Shown: piece after piece, positions 45,419 to 53,846 of the stretch
How positions within the stretch are numbered: the first letter of the stretch is position 1
Layout: the number at the start of each line of letters is the position of its first letter
From: Pseudoxanthomonas sp. F37
GTDB lineage: Bacteria; Pseudomonadota; Gammaproteobacteria; Xanthomonadales; Xanthomonadaceae
NCBI RefSeq assembly: GCF_022965755.1
Contig: NZ_CP095187.1
Span: forward strand, 3,224,001 to 3,288,000
Direction: 5' to 3'
DNA length: 64,000 nucleotides
The notes under the pieces: generated by a model
Seen by the model: only the letters and a program-made list of their open reading frames with translations
Told to the model about the DNA's origin: nothing
The model's database searches: none
Position numbers and translations under genes: made by a program

Positions 45419-48400
45419 TCAACATCGGGATTCTGACTCGGCAGCACAAGGAATAATCCGCAGCGCCGCAATGGAAAGCCGGGTATCGGCCCGGACGGAA
45501 ATCCGGATTTCGAGGTCCGGCACGTCGTTCGGCAACACGAAGTTGGCGCCGACCAATAGGCCGTCCTCGCTATTGGAGACCGCCAACGCGAACGGTTGAA
45601 CGAAGTGAACGGTGGTACCGCTGCCCGAGCAGACATCCAGCCAACCGCCCCCCGTTCCCGTGCCTTCTACCTCGAGCCGGTAGTCACCCGCGGCCTGCGG
45701 AACATAGGGGCCATAGAGCAGGATGCCTTCGCGCCCCCGGGTTTCCAGCCTTCCGCGCACCACGCAGCCCACCTCCGACTTCAGGCGGTAGTCGGTTGCC
45801 GCAAACTGACGAACCGGGCCAGGCAACCATTGGTGAACCCATTGCCCTTCCGATATCACCCCTACGAGTTGCCGGGTGGCTGTTGCCCAACTAGCCCAAG
45901 TGATGCCATCGGCCTTCGGGTGTTCGCCGAGCTCGTATAGCGTCAGCCAAGACTGGACGGCTGCGGACAGACTGCCTGCGTCGTAACCACTGAAGTAGTG
46001 AGCATGGTCACCCGCCACCTCGCGAAAGACAGGGAGATCCCTGGCTATCAACGGCACTCCATGACGGGCGGCCTCAATCAGTGGCAGGCCGTAGCCTTCT
46101 CCCTCTGAAGCCATCAGCAATGCCGAGGCTCGCCGGTAAGCCTCCAGCAAAAGGACATCACCGGCTTCGTCGAACCAGAACAGCCGCCTGTCCCGCTCTG
46201 GATGATTGGCGATCCTAGCGACCAGATCTTCCACTAGCCAGCCTGGCCGTCCGATCAATACCAGGTTGATTTCGGCCCCCTGCTGCCAAAGTTGCTCGAA
46301 CGCGGCGAGCGCCTGCGCGTGTCCCTTCCGGGGCTCGATCGTGCCGACCATCAGCACATTCACGCGTCCGGACAGCGCCGCAAGGTCATCGTCGACGGAA
46401 GGAGGGGCCACCAGTCTGGTCGCCGAGGATCCATCGAGATCCGCGCCTAGGTGAAACCAACCGATCCGCAAAGGGTTCTGGCGCTCCGGGCGCGACTGGT
46501 GCAGCCAATGCTCGAACTCATCCGCCACAGCCTTGGATATGCAGAGAACTCCGTCTGAAACCTCGGCGACGGCCTCATACCACGCGCGGAACAATGGAAG
46601 CAGGTGGGATTCGAAACAATCCGGGCGCAAGAGCGGCAGAAGATCGTAGACGACGAAGTACTGCCTCACCCCCTGGCTGCTCAGCTGGCGGAACCTGCTC
46701 ACGTAAGCAGGCACCAGATGGGCCACCAGATCCAGGCCCAGATAAACGTCACCGGATGCGAATTCCACGGGCCCATCTTCGGGCAGTTCCTCCCCGGAGA
46801 AATATCGACGGGCGCAGTACGAACGCGCGTACCGGAATATTCCGTCGTCACCGAGGCTGACGGGTTCGATGCGGTAGCCCACTGGGGGCGAATGCATCAG
46901 TTCGTCCAGCATGTGGCGAACCACGCGCTGTATTCCGGTGCCGGCATCACGCACTGCCAAGTTAGTGATGTCGACGAACCAACGCGGCTCCCGCACATCG
47001 TTCCGATTGGCCACCCACGCTTGTGCGAACCTGGCCCAATCACCTTCACCGGCATATGCCGAGGATTTGTCACGCACCAGCTCTCCAGCCAGCTGGCGGA
47101 TCTCATCACGCCACCCGGGAATCACTCCCGCAGGCCGCCGGTCCGTCCGGATCAATTGGCATCGGCCAACGAGCTCCAGGGCCTCGACGGGCAACAACGT
47201 CGCCAGGGCGTCGGCAGCGTAGCCCGCCGTCAGTCCTTGCGCCAACGCGGGATAACCGCCGTATCGATAAAGTACTTCAGCTATCGCGGCACGGTCGAGT
47301 CTCGCCAATTCGGCCCAGAGCCGACCTATAGATCCCGTTTCTACGACCAGGTCCGCCGGATACGCGCGCGCCGCCATCAAGGTCTTGGCACAATATTCGC
47401 TGTCGGTGACCTCGACCACGAACCGGTCAATCTCGGATGCCCAGTCGGCCAACTCCGATAGCCTGTGCTGGCACGCCGGTCGCAGGCCCGCAGCCACGTC
47501 CCCCAACACAACGACAGCGCCATCAGGCACGTCTTCCCTGCCCCCGGGCGCGGGCAGCCAGGCATATGGCTGGCCGTGGGCCCTCATGTCCGGTTCTGCT
47601 TCCTGCGACTTTCGTCGGGAAGACGCAGAGCACTTCCTTTCATAGGCTCGCTCCATGCCGTCCAGAGCGAGCGAGGCCGATGCCTCCCAAGAAAACCGCT
47701 TCACCTGCAGCAGGGCGTGCGCGAGAAATCTCTGGCGGAAATCCTCGTCAGTCAGGGCATGCCTGAGCTTCAAGCTGAATCCAACGTCGTCCGTCGGATC
47801 AAACAGCGCTTCTTCCATGCCAATGACTTCCGGCAAACTCGAGCAGTTCGAACCGATAACCACGGCGCCACTGGACATGGCTTCCAAGGCAGGCAAGCCA
47901 AAACCTTCCTGCAGGGAAGGAAACGCATAGAGACGGCATTGGTTGTAGAGGCCGACCAGATCGGCGTCGGCCACGAATCCAGCAAACACGACGTTGTCGG
48001 CACCCAGGCCACATTCGGCGACCACTGCTTCAAGCGACAATCGTTCAGAAGCGGGCGCCTGCCCTACGATCACCAGTTGGTGTGTTGTCCGAAGCCCATC
48101 GGGGAGCATGGCGAAAGCCCGAACTAGGGCGGAGATGTTCTTGCGCGAATCGAATCCACCTGCATACATCACGAACGGCCGTTCAATGCCGTAGCGGGCG
48201 AGGAGCCTATCGCGCCGGAATTGTCCTGGTTCTTCACGGCGGAATATTTCGTCCGCCGCACCCAGGATGTTGGTGACTCTATCTGGCTCGACGCCGAGCA
48301 ATCCGATCGCTTCCTCGCAGGAAAACTGCGATATTCCAAGCATCTGGTCCGCTGCCCGGAACTGCTCGAGCCTCGCCATGTACCATGCGCGCACGCCTTG

Positions 48401-48862
48401 ATCCGCCAGGTAGCTCTGCCGGTGGACCAATGGAATCAAGTCGTACAGAGTAACCACGTTGATGTAGGGATCGCTTTCCGAAAGCGTCGATACGACGTCG
48501 TCGGCGACGCCCTCGAATACACTGGCCACGTGAACCACGTCTGGCGCAAGGGATCGCAGCATTTGCCTCCTGAGGACCTCGGACGCACGTCTACGGAATG
48601 CGTTTTCCGCCGGAATGAACCCTGTCTTCGCCAATCCTCTCCATATGATGATGTCGCTGTCCGGCAGGTACGGCTGGAACTGCGCACGCAAGAAGCCAAG
48701 CCGCTCGGGCATCGCCGAGTTGAGCAGGATGGAGATGCGGTGTCCTCGTGGGCTTGCGGCGATCGCCTTCGCGAGCGACAGTGAATAGCGCCCGATGCCC
48801 CGCCTCCCGCTCTCGGGGGATTGGCAAGCCTGCAAGTCCAGTACGATATGCAATTGCGCCAC
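45419..48862 (-). CDS. Large tandem-GT4 glycosyltransferase with C-terminal GPY module
   Basis: 1147 residues. Domain 1 (about 1-410) is GT4: LDLQACQSPESGRRGIGRYS, FVMYAGGFDSRKNISALVRA, FPSLQEGFGLPALEAMSSGA. A stretch of some 230 residues with no recognised fold follows. Domain 2 (about 640-1010) is also GT4: WFVDITNLAVRDAGTGIQRV, VNVLMVGTIEPRKGHAQALA, ASEGEGYGLPLIEAARHGVP. The last 115 residues are the shared module (REGILLYGPYVPQAAGDYRL; PDLEIRISVRADTRLSIAAL). Tandem GT4 proteins such as WbdA polymerise mannan or rhamnan O-antigens exported by Wzm/Wzt, the situation here, so this is the probable chain polymerase. Linkages cannot be read from sequence. Confidence 0.85.
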   Translation of the reverse strand: MAQLHIVLDLQACQSPESGRRGIGRYSLSLAKAIAASPRGHRISILLNSAMPERLGFLRAQFQPYLPDSDIIIWRGLAKTGFIPAENAFRRRASEVLRRQMLRSLAPDVVHVASVFEGVADDVVSTLSESDPYINVVTLYDLIPLVHRQSYLADQGVRAWYMARLEQFRAADQMLGISQFSCEEAIGLLGVEPDRVTNILGAADEIFRREEPGQFRRDRLLARYGIERPFVMYAGGFDSRKNISALVRAFAMLPDGLRTTHQLVIVGQAPASERLSLEAVVAECGLGADNVVFAGFVADADLVGLYNQCRLYAFPSLQEGFGLPALEAMSSGAVVIGSNCSSLPEVIGMEEALFDPTDDVGFSLKLRHALTDEDFRQRFLAHALLQVKRFSWEASASLALDGMERAYERKCSASSRRKSQEAEPDMRAHGQPYAWLPAPGGREDVPDGAVVVLGDVAAGLRPACQHRLSELADWASEIDRFVVEVTDSEYCAKTLMAARAYPADLVVETGSIGRLWAELARLDRAAIAEVLYRYGGYPALAQGLTAGYAADALATLLPVEALELVGRCQLIRTDRRPAGVIPGWRDEIRQLAGELVRDKSSAYAGEGDWARFAQAWVANRNDVREPRWFVDITNLAVRDAGTGIQRVVRHMLDELMHSPPVGYRIEPVSLGDDGIFRYARSYCARRYFSGEELPEDGPVEFASGDVYLGLDLVAHLVPAYVSRFRQLSSQGVRQYFVVYDLLPLLRPDCFESHLLPLFRAWYEAVAEVSDGVLCISKAVADEFEHWLHQSRPERQNPLRIGWFHLGADLDGSSATRLVAPPSVDDDLAALSGRVNVLMVGTIEPRKGHAQALAAFEQLWQQGAEINLVLIGRPGWLVEDLVARIANHPERDRRLFWFDEAGDVLLLEAYRRASALLMASEGEGYGLPLIEAARHGVPLIARDLPVFREVAGDHAHYFSGYDAGSLSAAVQSWLTLYELGEHPKADGITWASWATATRQLVGVISEGQWVHQWLPGPVRQFAATDYRLKSEVGCVVRGRLETRGREGILLYGPYVPQAAGDYRLEVEGTGTGGGWLDVCSGSGTTVHFVQPFALAVSNSEDGLLVGANFVLPNDVPDLEIRISVRADTRLSIAALRIIPCAAESESRC

Positions 48863-48962
48863 CCTTATCCCTGCACGCCCGGTCGGTGAGCGGCTTTTGT
48901 CGCATCCATGATTTCACGGTTCGCGCGAGAGGAATGCCAGTCCAGCGCCGGCGCGCCATCGT

Positions 48963-50372
48963 CTATCTGCATGCCGCCCCCCCCTGCAGGTAGGCACCAG
49001 CTGGCCCAAAAAGAAACGCGCGCGCGCGATTGACAGGAGCCGAGTGCTTTCCTAGCAGTGCCACGACGGGGCGCCGTAGGGCCTCCCACTGCGCAATCTT
49101 CCGGAGGGCCGGTTTCGCGGTTCTTTTGACGCTGGCCAGCGGACTGCGGAACGCCTTGGTGATTGAGATGGCCAACTCCTGACCCACGAGCCGGGTTGCC
49201 CGCAAGGGCCGCGTCACCCGCCAAGACGTGCTTTGGTGGATGTTGGCAAGCTCCTGTCGGACTCTGTCCGAGTCCGCGCGCTCACGGGCCATCTGTACTT
49301 GATGGCCCGCAATGATGGAATGCGCCTCGGCGATCTGCTTCTCTGTGGCCCTGAGGCTTTCCTCCCTTGCCTTGACTTGCCCCCGCAGGGCGGTGATCGC
49401 CAGTTCCTTCAGATCCATATCTTCCCGCAGCGCGCGCAACTGTTGGAGTTGCTCCGCCAAATCCTGGTCGCGACGCTCGCCCTCACGACGCAGCTCCAGG
49501 GTGATGGCCTCATGGTTCCTGCGCTCGGTCTCCAGGCGTTCGCCCAACACCCCTATCCGGTGGCGAAGGTCCACCAGCGCAGCCTCTCTGCGCTCGTTCT
49601 CCGACCTGAGGAAATCCGACACCTCCTGCCATTTGATCGATTGTTCTATCGCCGTCCTGGCCGCCTGCTGCTCCAGCAGCAAGGTGTGCTCCGAAGCACG
49701 CCGGAACTGGTCGAACACATTGGGGGGATGGATGAATGCGCCGTCGAGATCGATGCGCTCGTCGGCCACATAGAACCGGTTCAGGCCGTCCGCGTAAACG
49801 AAGTGATAGCCATGTCCCAGCAACAGATCCTGCCAATCCTCATAGGCGGGAACCTTGCTCTTGGGCTCTGTCGCCTCTACCAAGACAATCCAGGGTCGGA
49901 CCGAATCGAATGAAAAGCCCCTTAGCGCGGCGGCTTCGGCGCCCTCGCAGTCGACCTTGAGGAAATGGATCTGGCCGACCTTGTTCTGGCGACATATTTC
50001 GTCAAGCGTGACACAGGGAACGATGTATTCGGAAACCTCGAATCCGTCATCCAAGTGTCGCCTTGCATATGCCTCGTTGGTCGTGGATAGCCCCGTATCC
50101 TTGACATCGTAGAACTTCATTTCTCCCGCGCGATCCGATACCGCCACGCACAAATTGGTGTCGTGAGCCCGCTCCTGAACCAACCTTTCGAACCAATGCC
50201 GCGCGGGATCCACGTTGATTCCGCTCCAACCCATGTCATAAAAGGCCTTGGTCACCGAATCGTTGCAGGGGTCCTGGGCGCCGATATCGACATAGAAGCC
50301 CTTTTTCACGCCATGCAGCGCGCGATGCAGCATCACGTCTTCGAAATTCTGTGCGTATGAGATGAAAGTCAC
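48963..50372 (-). CDS. FkbM-type methyltransferase with long coiled coil (possible O-antigen chain terminator)
   Basis: 469 residues from a GTG at 50372 that overlaps the wzt stop (GTGA). Residues about 1-205 are an FkbM methyltransferase: KKGFYVDIGAQDPCNDSVTK (motif I), FLKVDCEGAEAAALRGFSFD (motif IV). Residues about 225-390 are a continuous heptad-rich coiled coil (ERREAALVDLRHRIGVLGER and onward). The tail is basic and amphipathic (TSWRVTRPLRATRLVGQELA). A methyltransferase joined to a coiled coil and a membrane-binding tail, next to a Wzt with a C-terminal domain, is how WbdD caps and sizes O9a O-antigen; a similar job is inferred. Confidence 0.85.
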   Translation of the reverse strand: MTFISYAQNFEDVMLHRALHGVKKGFYVDIGAQDPCNDSVTKAFYDMGWSGINVDPARHWFERLVQERAHDTNLCVAVSDRAGEMKFYDVKDTGLSTTNEAYARRHLDDGFEVSEYIVPCVTLDEICRQNKVGQIHFLKVDCEGAEAAALRGFSFDSVRPWIVLVEATEPKSKVPAYEDWQDLLLGHGYHFVYADGLNRFYVADERIDLDGAFIHPPNVFDQFRRASEHTLLLEQQAARTAIEQSIKWQEVSDFLRSENERREAALVDLRHRIGVLGERLETERRNHEAITLELRREGERRDQDLAEQLQQLRALREDMDLKELAITALRGQVKAREESLRATEKQIAEAHSIIAGHQVQMARERADSDRVRQELANIHQSTSWRVTRPLRATRLVGQELAISITKAFRSPLASVKRTAKPALRKIAQWEALRRPVVALLGKHSAPVNRARAFLFGPAGAYLQGGAACR

Positions 50373-51595
50373 TGCCTGGCCACCTTGATGCTGGGATTCA
50401 TATAGGAGCTTCCGATGAAGAAAGGCAGCCCGAGATTCTGGACATTGAAGACCAACGCGAGATCACGCCATTCGTAGTTGTCCACCAGATGCGTGTCGGA
50501 ACTGACCAGAGCCGTGGATATGGAATAGCTTCCAGGCCCAAGGTTCATGGGAAACGCGATAGCGTAGTCCACGACGTCACCTGCCTTGACGTTTTCCATG
50601 ATCTGGTCGGTGTGGTAGGTGTTGGTCCCAAATACGACCTGTCCCAACCTGTCCTTCACCATGTAGCCGAGCACCAGGCGTTCGATGTCGCGCAACACGC
50701 GCACCCTGATATTCAGGGAAACCTCGGCTCCGACCGATACGAACTCCAGCGGGAGACCTTCGCGATCGCGCAGCTCGATATCTTCGACAACGGCCTCACC
50801 AGTCCCTGAAATGGTCTGCACCCTGCCGTCGACGCTGCGCCCGGTACGAACGGTGCTGTTCTCCCGTTCGGCAATGAGCGCATTGTAAAAATCCATGACC
50901 TCTTCCGGCGCGCCATCCTTGATCAATACCCCGCGCTCCAGTAGCAGCGCCCGCGTACACAGGCTCTGTACCGCGCCACGGTCGTGCGACACGATCAGCA
51001 GCGATGTCCCTCGTTCCTGGTACTGCCTGATCCGATCGAAGCATTTGTGCTGGAAATAGGCATCGCCTACCGAAAGTGCTTCGTCCACGATCAGCAAGTC
51101 CGGCTTGAAGGCCGTGGCAACGCTGAAAGCCACACGCATCTGCATGCCGCTGGAGTACGTGCGAACCGGTTGGTCGAAGTACTCGCCAATCTCGGCGAAC
51201 TCCTCGATTCCCGGCATGCCCTGCTCTATCTCAGCGGTGGACATGCCCATCAATCCGGCCGAATGGAAGACGTTCTGGCGCCCGGTCAGTTCGGGGTTGA
51301 ATCCCATGCCCAGTTCCAGGATGGCCGCGACGCGCCCCTGGACCACCACGCTTCCTTCGCTCGGCCGCAAGGTTCCGGTGATGAGCTTGAGCAGGGTGCT
51401 CTTACCGGCGCCATTCTGGCCCACGATGCCGATCGCCTCGCCGGGCCCGAGCGAGAATGACACGCCACGCAGCACCCAATGCTCACTGCTTGCCCGTGCC
51501 GGTATGCCAAACCAGGTGGCAAAGCGCAGCAGTTCACTGCGGTACTCGCGGAAGGCCTTGCCAAGACCTCTTGCCGTGACCAGCTCCCTGCTCAT
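50369..51595 (-). CDS. wzt: O-antigen ABC exporter ATP-binding protein with C-terminal glycan-binding domain
   Basis: 408 residues, ATG at 51595 overlapping the wzm stop (ATGA). The ATPase half has Walker A GIVGQNGAGKSTLLKL (about 53-68), the signature TYSSGMQMRVAFSVATAF and Walker B LLIVDEALSVGD. After about 260 comes the Wzt C-terminal domain, beta-rich (VVEDIELRDREGLPLEFVSV, MVKDRLGQVVFGTNTYHTDQ, NLGPGSYSISTALVSSDTHL). In characterised systems this domain recognises the modified non-reducing end of the glycan before export, which matches the neighbouring methyltransferase as the modifier. Confidence 0.93.
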   Translation of the reverse strand: MSRELVTARGLGKAFREYRSELLRFATWFGIPARASSEHWVLRGVSFSLGPGEAIGIVGQNGAGKSTLLKLITGTLRPSEGSVVVQGRVAAILELGMGFNPELTGRQNVFHSAGLMGMSTAEIEQGMPGIEEFAEIGEYFDQPVRTYSSGMQMRVAFSVATAFKPDLLIVDEALSVGDAYFQHKCFDRIRQYQERGTSLLIVSHDRGAVQSLCTRALLLERGVLIKDGAPEEVMDFYNALIAERENSTVRTGRSVDGRVQTISGTGEAVVEDIELRDREGLPLEFVSVGAEVSLNIRVRVLRDIERLVLGYMVKDRLGQVVFGTNTYHTDQIMENVKAGDVVDYAIAFPMNLGPGSYSISTALVSSDTHLVDNYEWRDLALVFNVQNLGLPFFIGSSYMNPSIKVARQ

Positions 51596-52386
51596 AGGAC
51601 GTCCACCATGTCCGCGGATGCGCGACGAAACAGGAACAGCGACAGTCCCAACAGGAGCAGGGATAAGCCGCCCACGATAGCAAGGCCTTGGAGATCGGGG
51701 GACCGGCCGTGCAGCAGCACGTCCTGATAACCAGAAATGATGGGATAAAGCGGATTGCTCTGGAAATAGTGCCGCGCGGACTGGGGCACGATATCGATCA
51801 TGTAGACCACGGGCGTGAGCCAGAACCACAGCTGCAGCACGACGGCGACGACTTGCGCCACATCCCGCACGAACACATTGAAGATTCCCAGCATCATTCC
51901 AAGTGCCATCCCGAAGGCGACATTCACCAGCAGCAGGACCGGCAGCCACATCAGCCCCGCTGACGGCCAATGCCCCAGCGCCGCAAAGACCAACAACGTC
52001 GTTGCAACAAGCAGCGCGTTGTTCACCAGCGCAGATCCCGCCGCCACGACGGGCAGGCAAATGCGGGGAAACATTATCTTCTTCATGATGTTGCCGTTGT
52101 CGACGAACATGGTCAGTGACCGACTCACGAGTTCGTTGAACAGGGTCCAGGCCACAATGCCCGACATCAGGTAGATCGGATACGCATATGGGCTGTCGAC
52201 GTGCGGAAGCTTCGCCGCCAGTACTTTCGACAATACCAACGCGTAAATGGCGCATTGGGCCAGCGGCTGGAGAATCATCCACAACGTGCCGAGCTTACTC
52301 CGGACAAATCGTGCCCGCACATCGTTCCTTATGGATGTGGCAATGAAATTCCGATACGCCCATATGGCCTTGAACAGGTCTTTCAT
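51592..52386 (-). CDS. wzm: O-antigen ABC exporter permease
   Basis: 264-residue ABC-2-type permease with about six membrane helices and the amphipathic N-terminus IWAYRNFIATSIRNDVRARF, then VRSKLGTLWMILQPLAQCAI, and later LWFWLTPVVYMIDIVPQSAR, all typical of polysaccharide exporters. The start is the ATG at 52386; the frame is open upstream but unlike the family. Partner of wzt; together they move finished undecaprenyl-linked O-antigen across the inner membrane. Confidence 0.93.
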   Translation of the reverse strand: MKDLFKAIWAYRNFIATSIRNDVRARFVRSKLGTLWMILQPLAQCAIYALVLSKVLAAKLPHVDSPYAYPIYLMSGIVAWTLFNELVSRSLTMFVDNGNIMKKIMFPRICLPVVAAGSALVNNALLVATTLLVFAALGHWPSAGLMWLPVLLLVNVAFGMALGMMLGIFNVFVRDVAQVVAVVLQLWFWLTPVVYMIDIVPQSARHYFQSNPLYPIISGYQDVLLHGRSPDLQGLAIVGGLSLLLLGLSLFLFRRASADMVDVL

Positions 52387-52423
52387 GGCGGGGAGTTCCG
52401 GTGGGCCGTCGAGAGCGACATAT

Positions 52424-53806
52424 TCACTCGCATGGAGATTGGATCCGTTCTTGAATGGCCTGCAGGTGGCCCATGAGTGCGGTACCGACCGCGTCTCCTG
52501 ATAGCCGACTCCGCACATCGGACTGGGCCCGCAGACCACGGGCTTTCGCGGTAGCCGGGTCAGCCACCACTTCACGCATCAGTATTGCGGCACGTCCGAT
52601 GTCAGGCTCGGCCCAGCGCTGCCCATCCGCATGCGGGTATTGGCCCGCGAGTACCGGGACCAGCGTGGCCGGAACCAGATAGCTGTTCTGTTCCGACATG
52701 AACTCCATGTTCCCAGACCATGCCGTGGCCACGACCGGTTTTCCCAGTGCCATCGACTCGGCCATGCCCAAACCAAAGCCCTCTGCACGGTGCAGGGAAA
52801 CATAGGCATCCGCGCATCGCTGAAGCGCCTGCAAATGCGGCTTCTGGATCAGATCATCCCTCACCAGTATGCGCTCGTCCGCAGCCGCGGCCTGCAGCAG
52901 TTGGGACAACAGCTGCGAATAACCGCTGCCATTCACGGACTTGATCACCAGCTGGACCGGGGTGGCAGGGTCCGGAAAAGCGGCCTGGAATGCGGCGATG
53001 ACCCCAAGCGGATTCTTGCGCCAGAAGGAAGAATTGAAGTCGAAGGTGGTCAAGAACAGGAATGCGTCTTCGCGCAACCCAAAATCGCGACGGGCTAGGC
53101 CGCTATCGGTCGCGGGAAACAACGGCAAAGGAACCTTCAGCACCGGCTTCTTGGTCACGCCGACGAGCAAATCCCGTATGAATGCGCTGGCCACCAGAAA
53201 CTCGTCTGCCATGGACAATGACGAATGCCATTCGTCCGGAAATCTCTCCAGCTCCCAGAACCAGCATGCGACGGTGTAGCGCCGAGGAGTGTCCGCACGC
53301 CCCACCCATGACAAGGCCTGCTCAAGGTAGTCGGGGTTTACGAACACCAGATCGATATCGTGCATCGGCGCTCGGGCCGCGTATTTTGCCAAACTGTCGT
53401 CTTGCTGCGAGGCTGGCGCGGGTAGCGGAACGTCCTGGACCGCCACGGGATAGCCACGTTCGATCAGCGCGCGGGTGTAAAGCCGGGCGCTCTCACCAAG
53501 CCCCAAGGGGCCGCTGGCAAAGGCGACGATGTTCACGCCGCCTTCCTTGGAATGGGATGCCGTTTGGCTCGCATTGAGGGAGGTATCGCCACGATCCCGT
53601 GTACGAACGCTGGCGTTCCATCGTTCGGTCCGCGCAAATGCCAGATCGCCCGCCATGCGTGAACCCACCCAGCGCGCCAGCTTTTCGCGCCATGGGGTAG
53701 GCACGTGGCGATAAAGCGTCCGCCAGATCGCACTCCGGGCCAGCCGGGAAACCAGCCTCATAAGATATCGCTTGTCGGCAGAGGTGCGCGGGGCCACAGG
53801 CGTCAT
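52424..53806 (-). CDS. Glycosyltransferase family 4 (O-antigen locus)
   Basis: 460 residues. After an N-terminal extension of about 85 residues rich in Arg, the GT4 fold begins at NIVAFASGPLGLGESARLYT; donor-site motifs are FLFLTTFDFNSSFWRKNPLG, LQRCADAYVSLHRAEGFGLG and MAESMALGKPVVATAWSGNM. I place the start at the ATG at 53806 because GAGGAG lies eight bases upstream; a GTG three codons earlier is possible. It is the first LPS gene next to the metB-like gene. Sugar unknown; rhamnosyl or mannosyl transfer is likely from the available donors. Confidence 0.85.
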   Translation of the reverse strand: MTPVAPRTSADKRYLMRLVSRLARSAIWRTLYRHVPTPWREKLARWVGSRMAGDLAFARTERWNASVRTRDRGDTSLNASQTASHSKEGGVNIVAFASGPLGLGESARLYTRALIERGYPVAVQDVPLPAPASQQDDSLAKYAARAPMHDIDLVFVNPDYLEQALSWVGRADTPRRYTVACWFWELERFPDEWHSSLSMADEFLVASAFIRDLLVGVTKKPVLKVPLPLFPATDSGLARRDFGLREDAFLFLTTFDFNSSFWRKNPLGVIAAFQAAFPDPATPVQLVIKSVNGSGYSQLLSQLLQAAAADERILVRDDLIQKPHLQALQRCADAYVSLHRAEGFGLGMAESMALGKPVVATAWSGNMEFMSEQNSYLVPATLVPVLAGQYPHADGQRWAEPDIGRAAILMREVVADPATAKARGLRAQSDVRSRLSGDAVGTALMGHLQAIQERIQSPCE

Positions 53807-53846
53807 CCGGCGCACTCCTCAAATCTCCGGAAGATTGCTTCCATCC

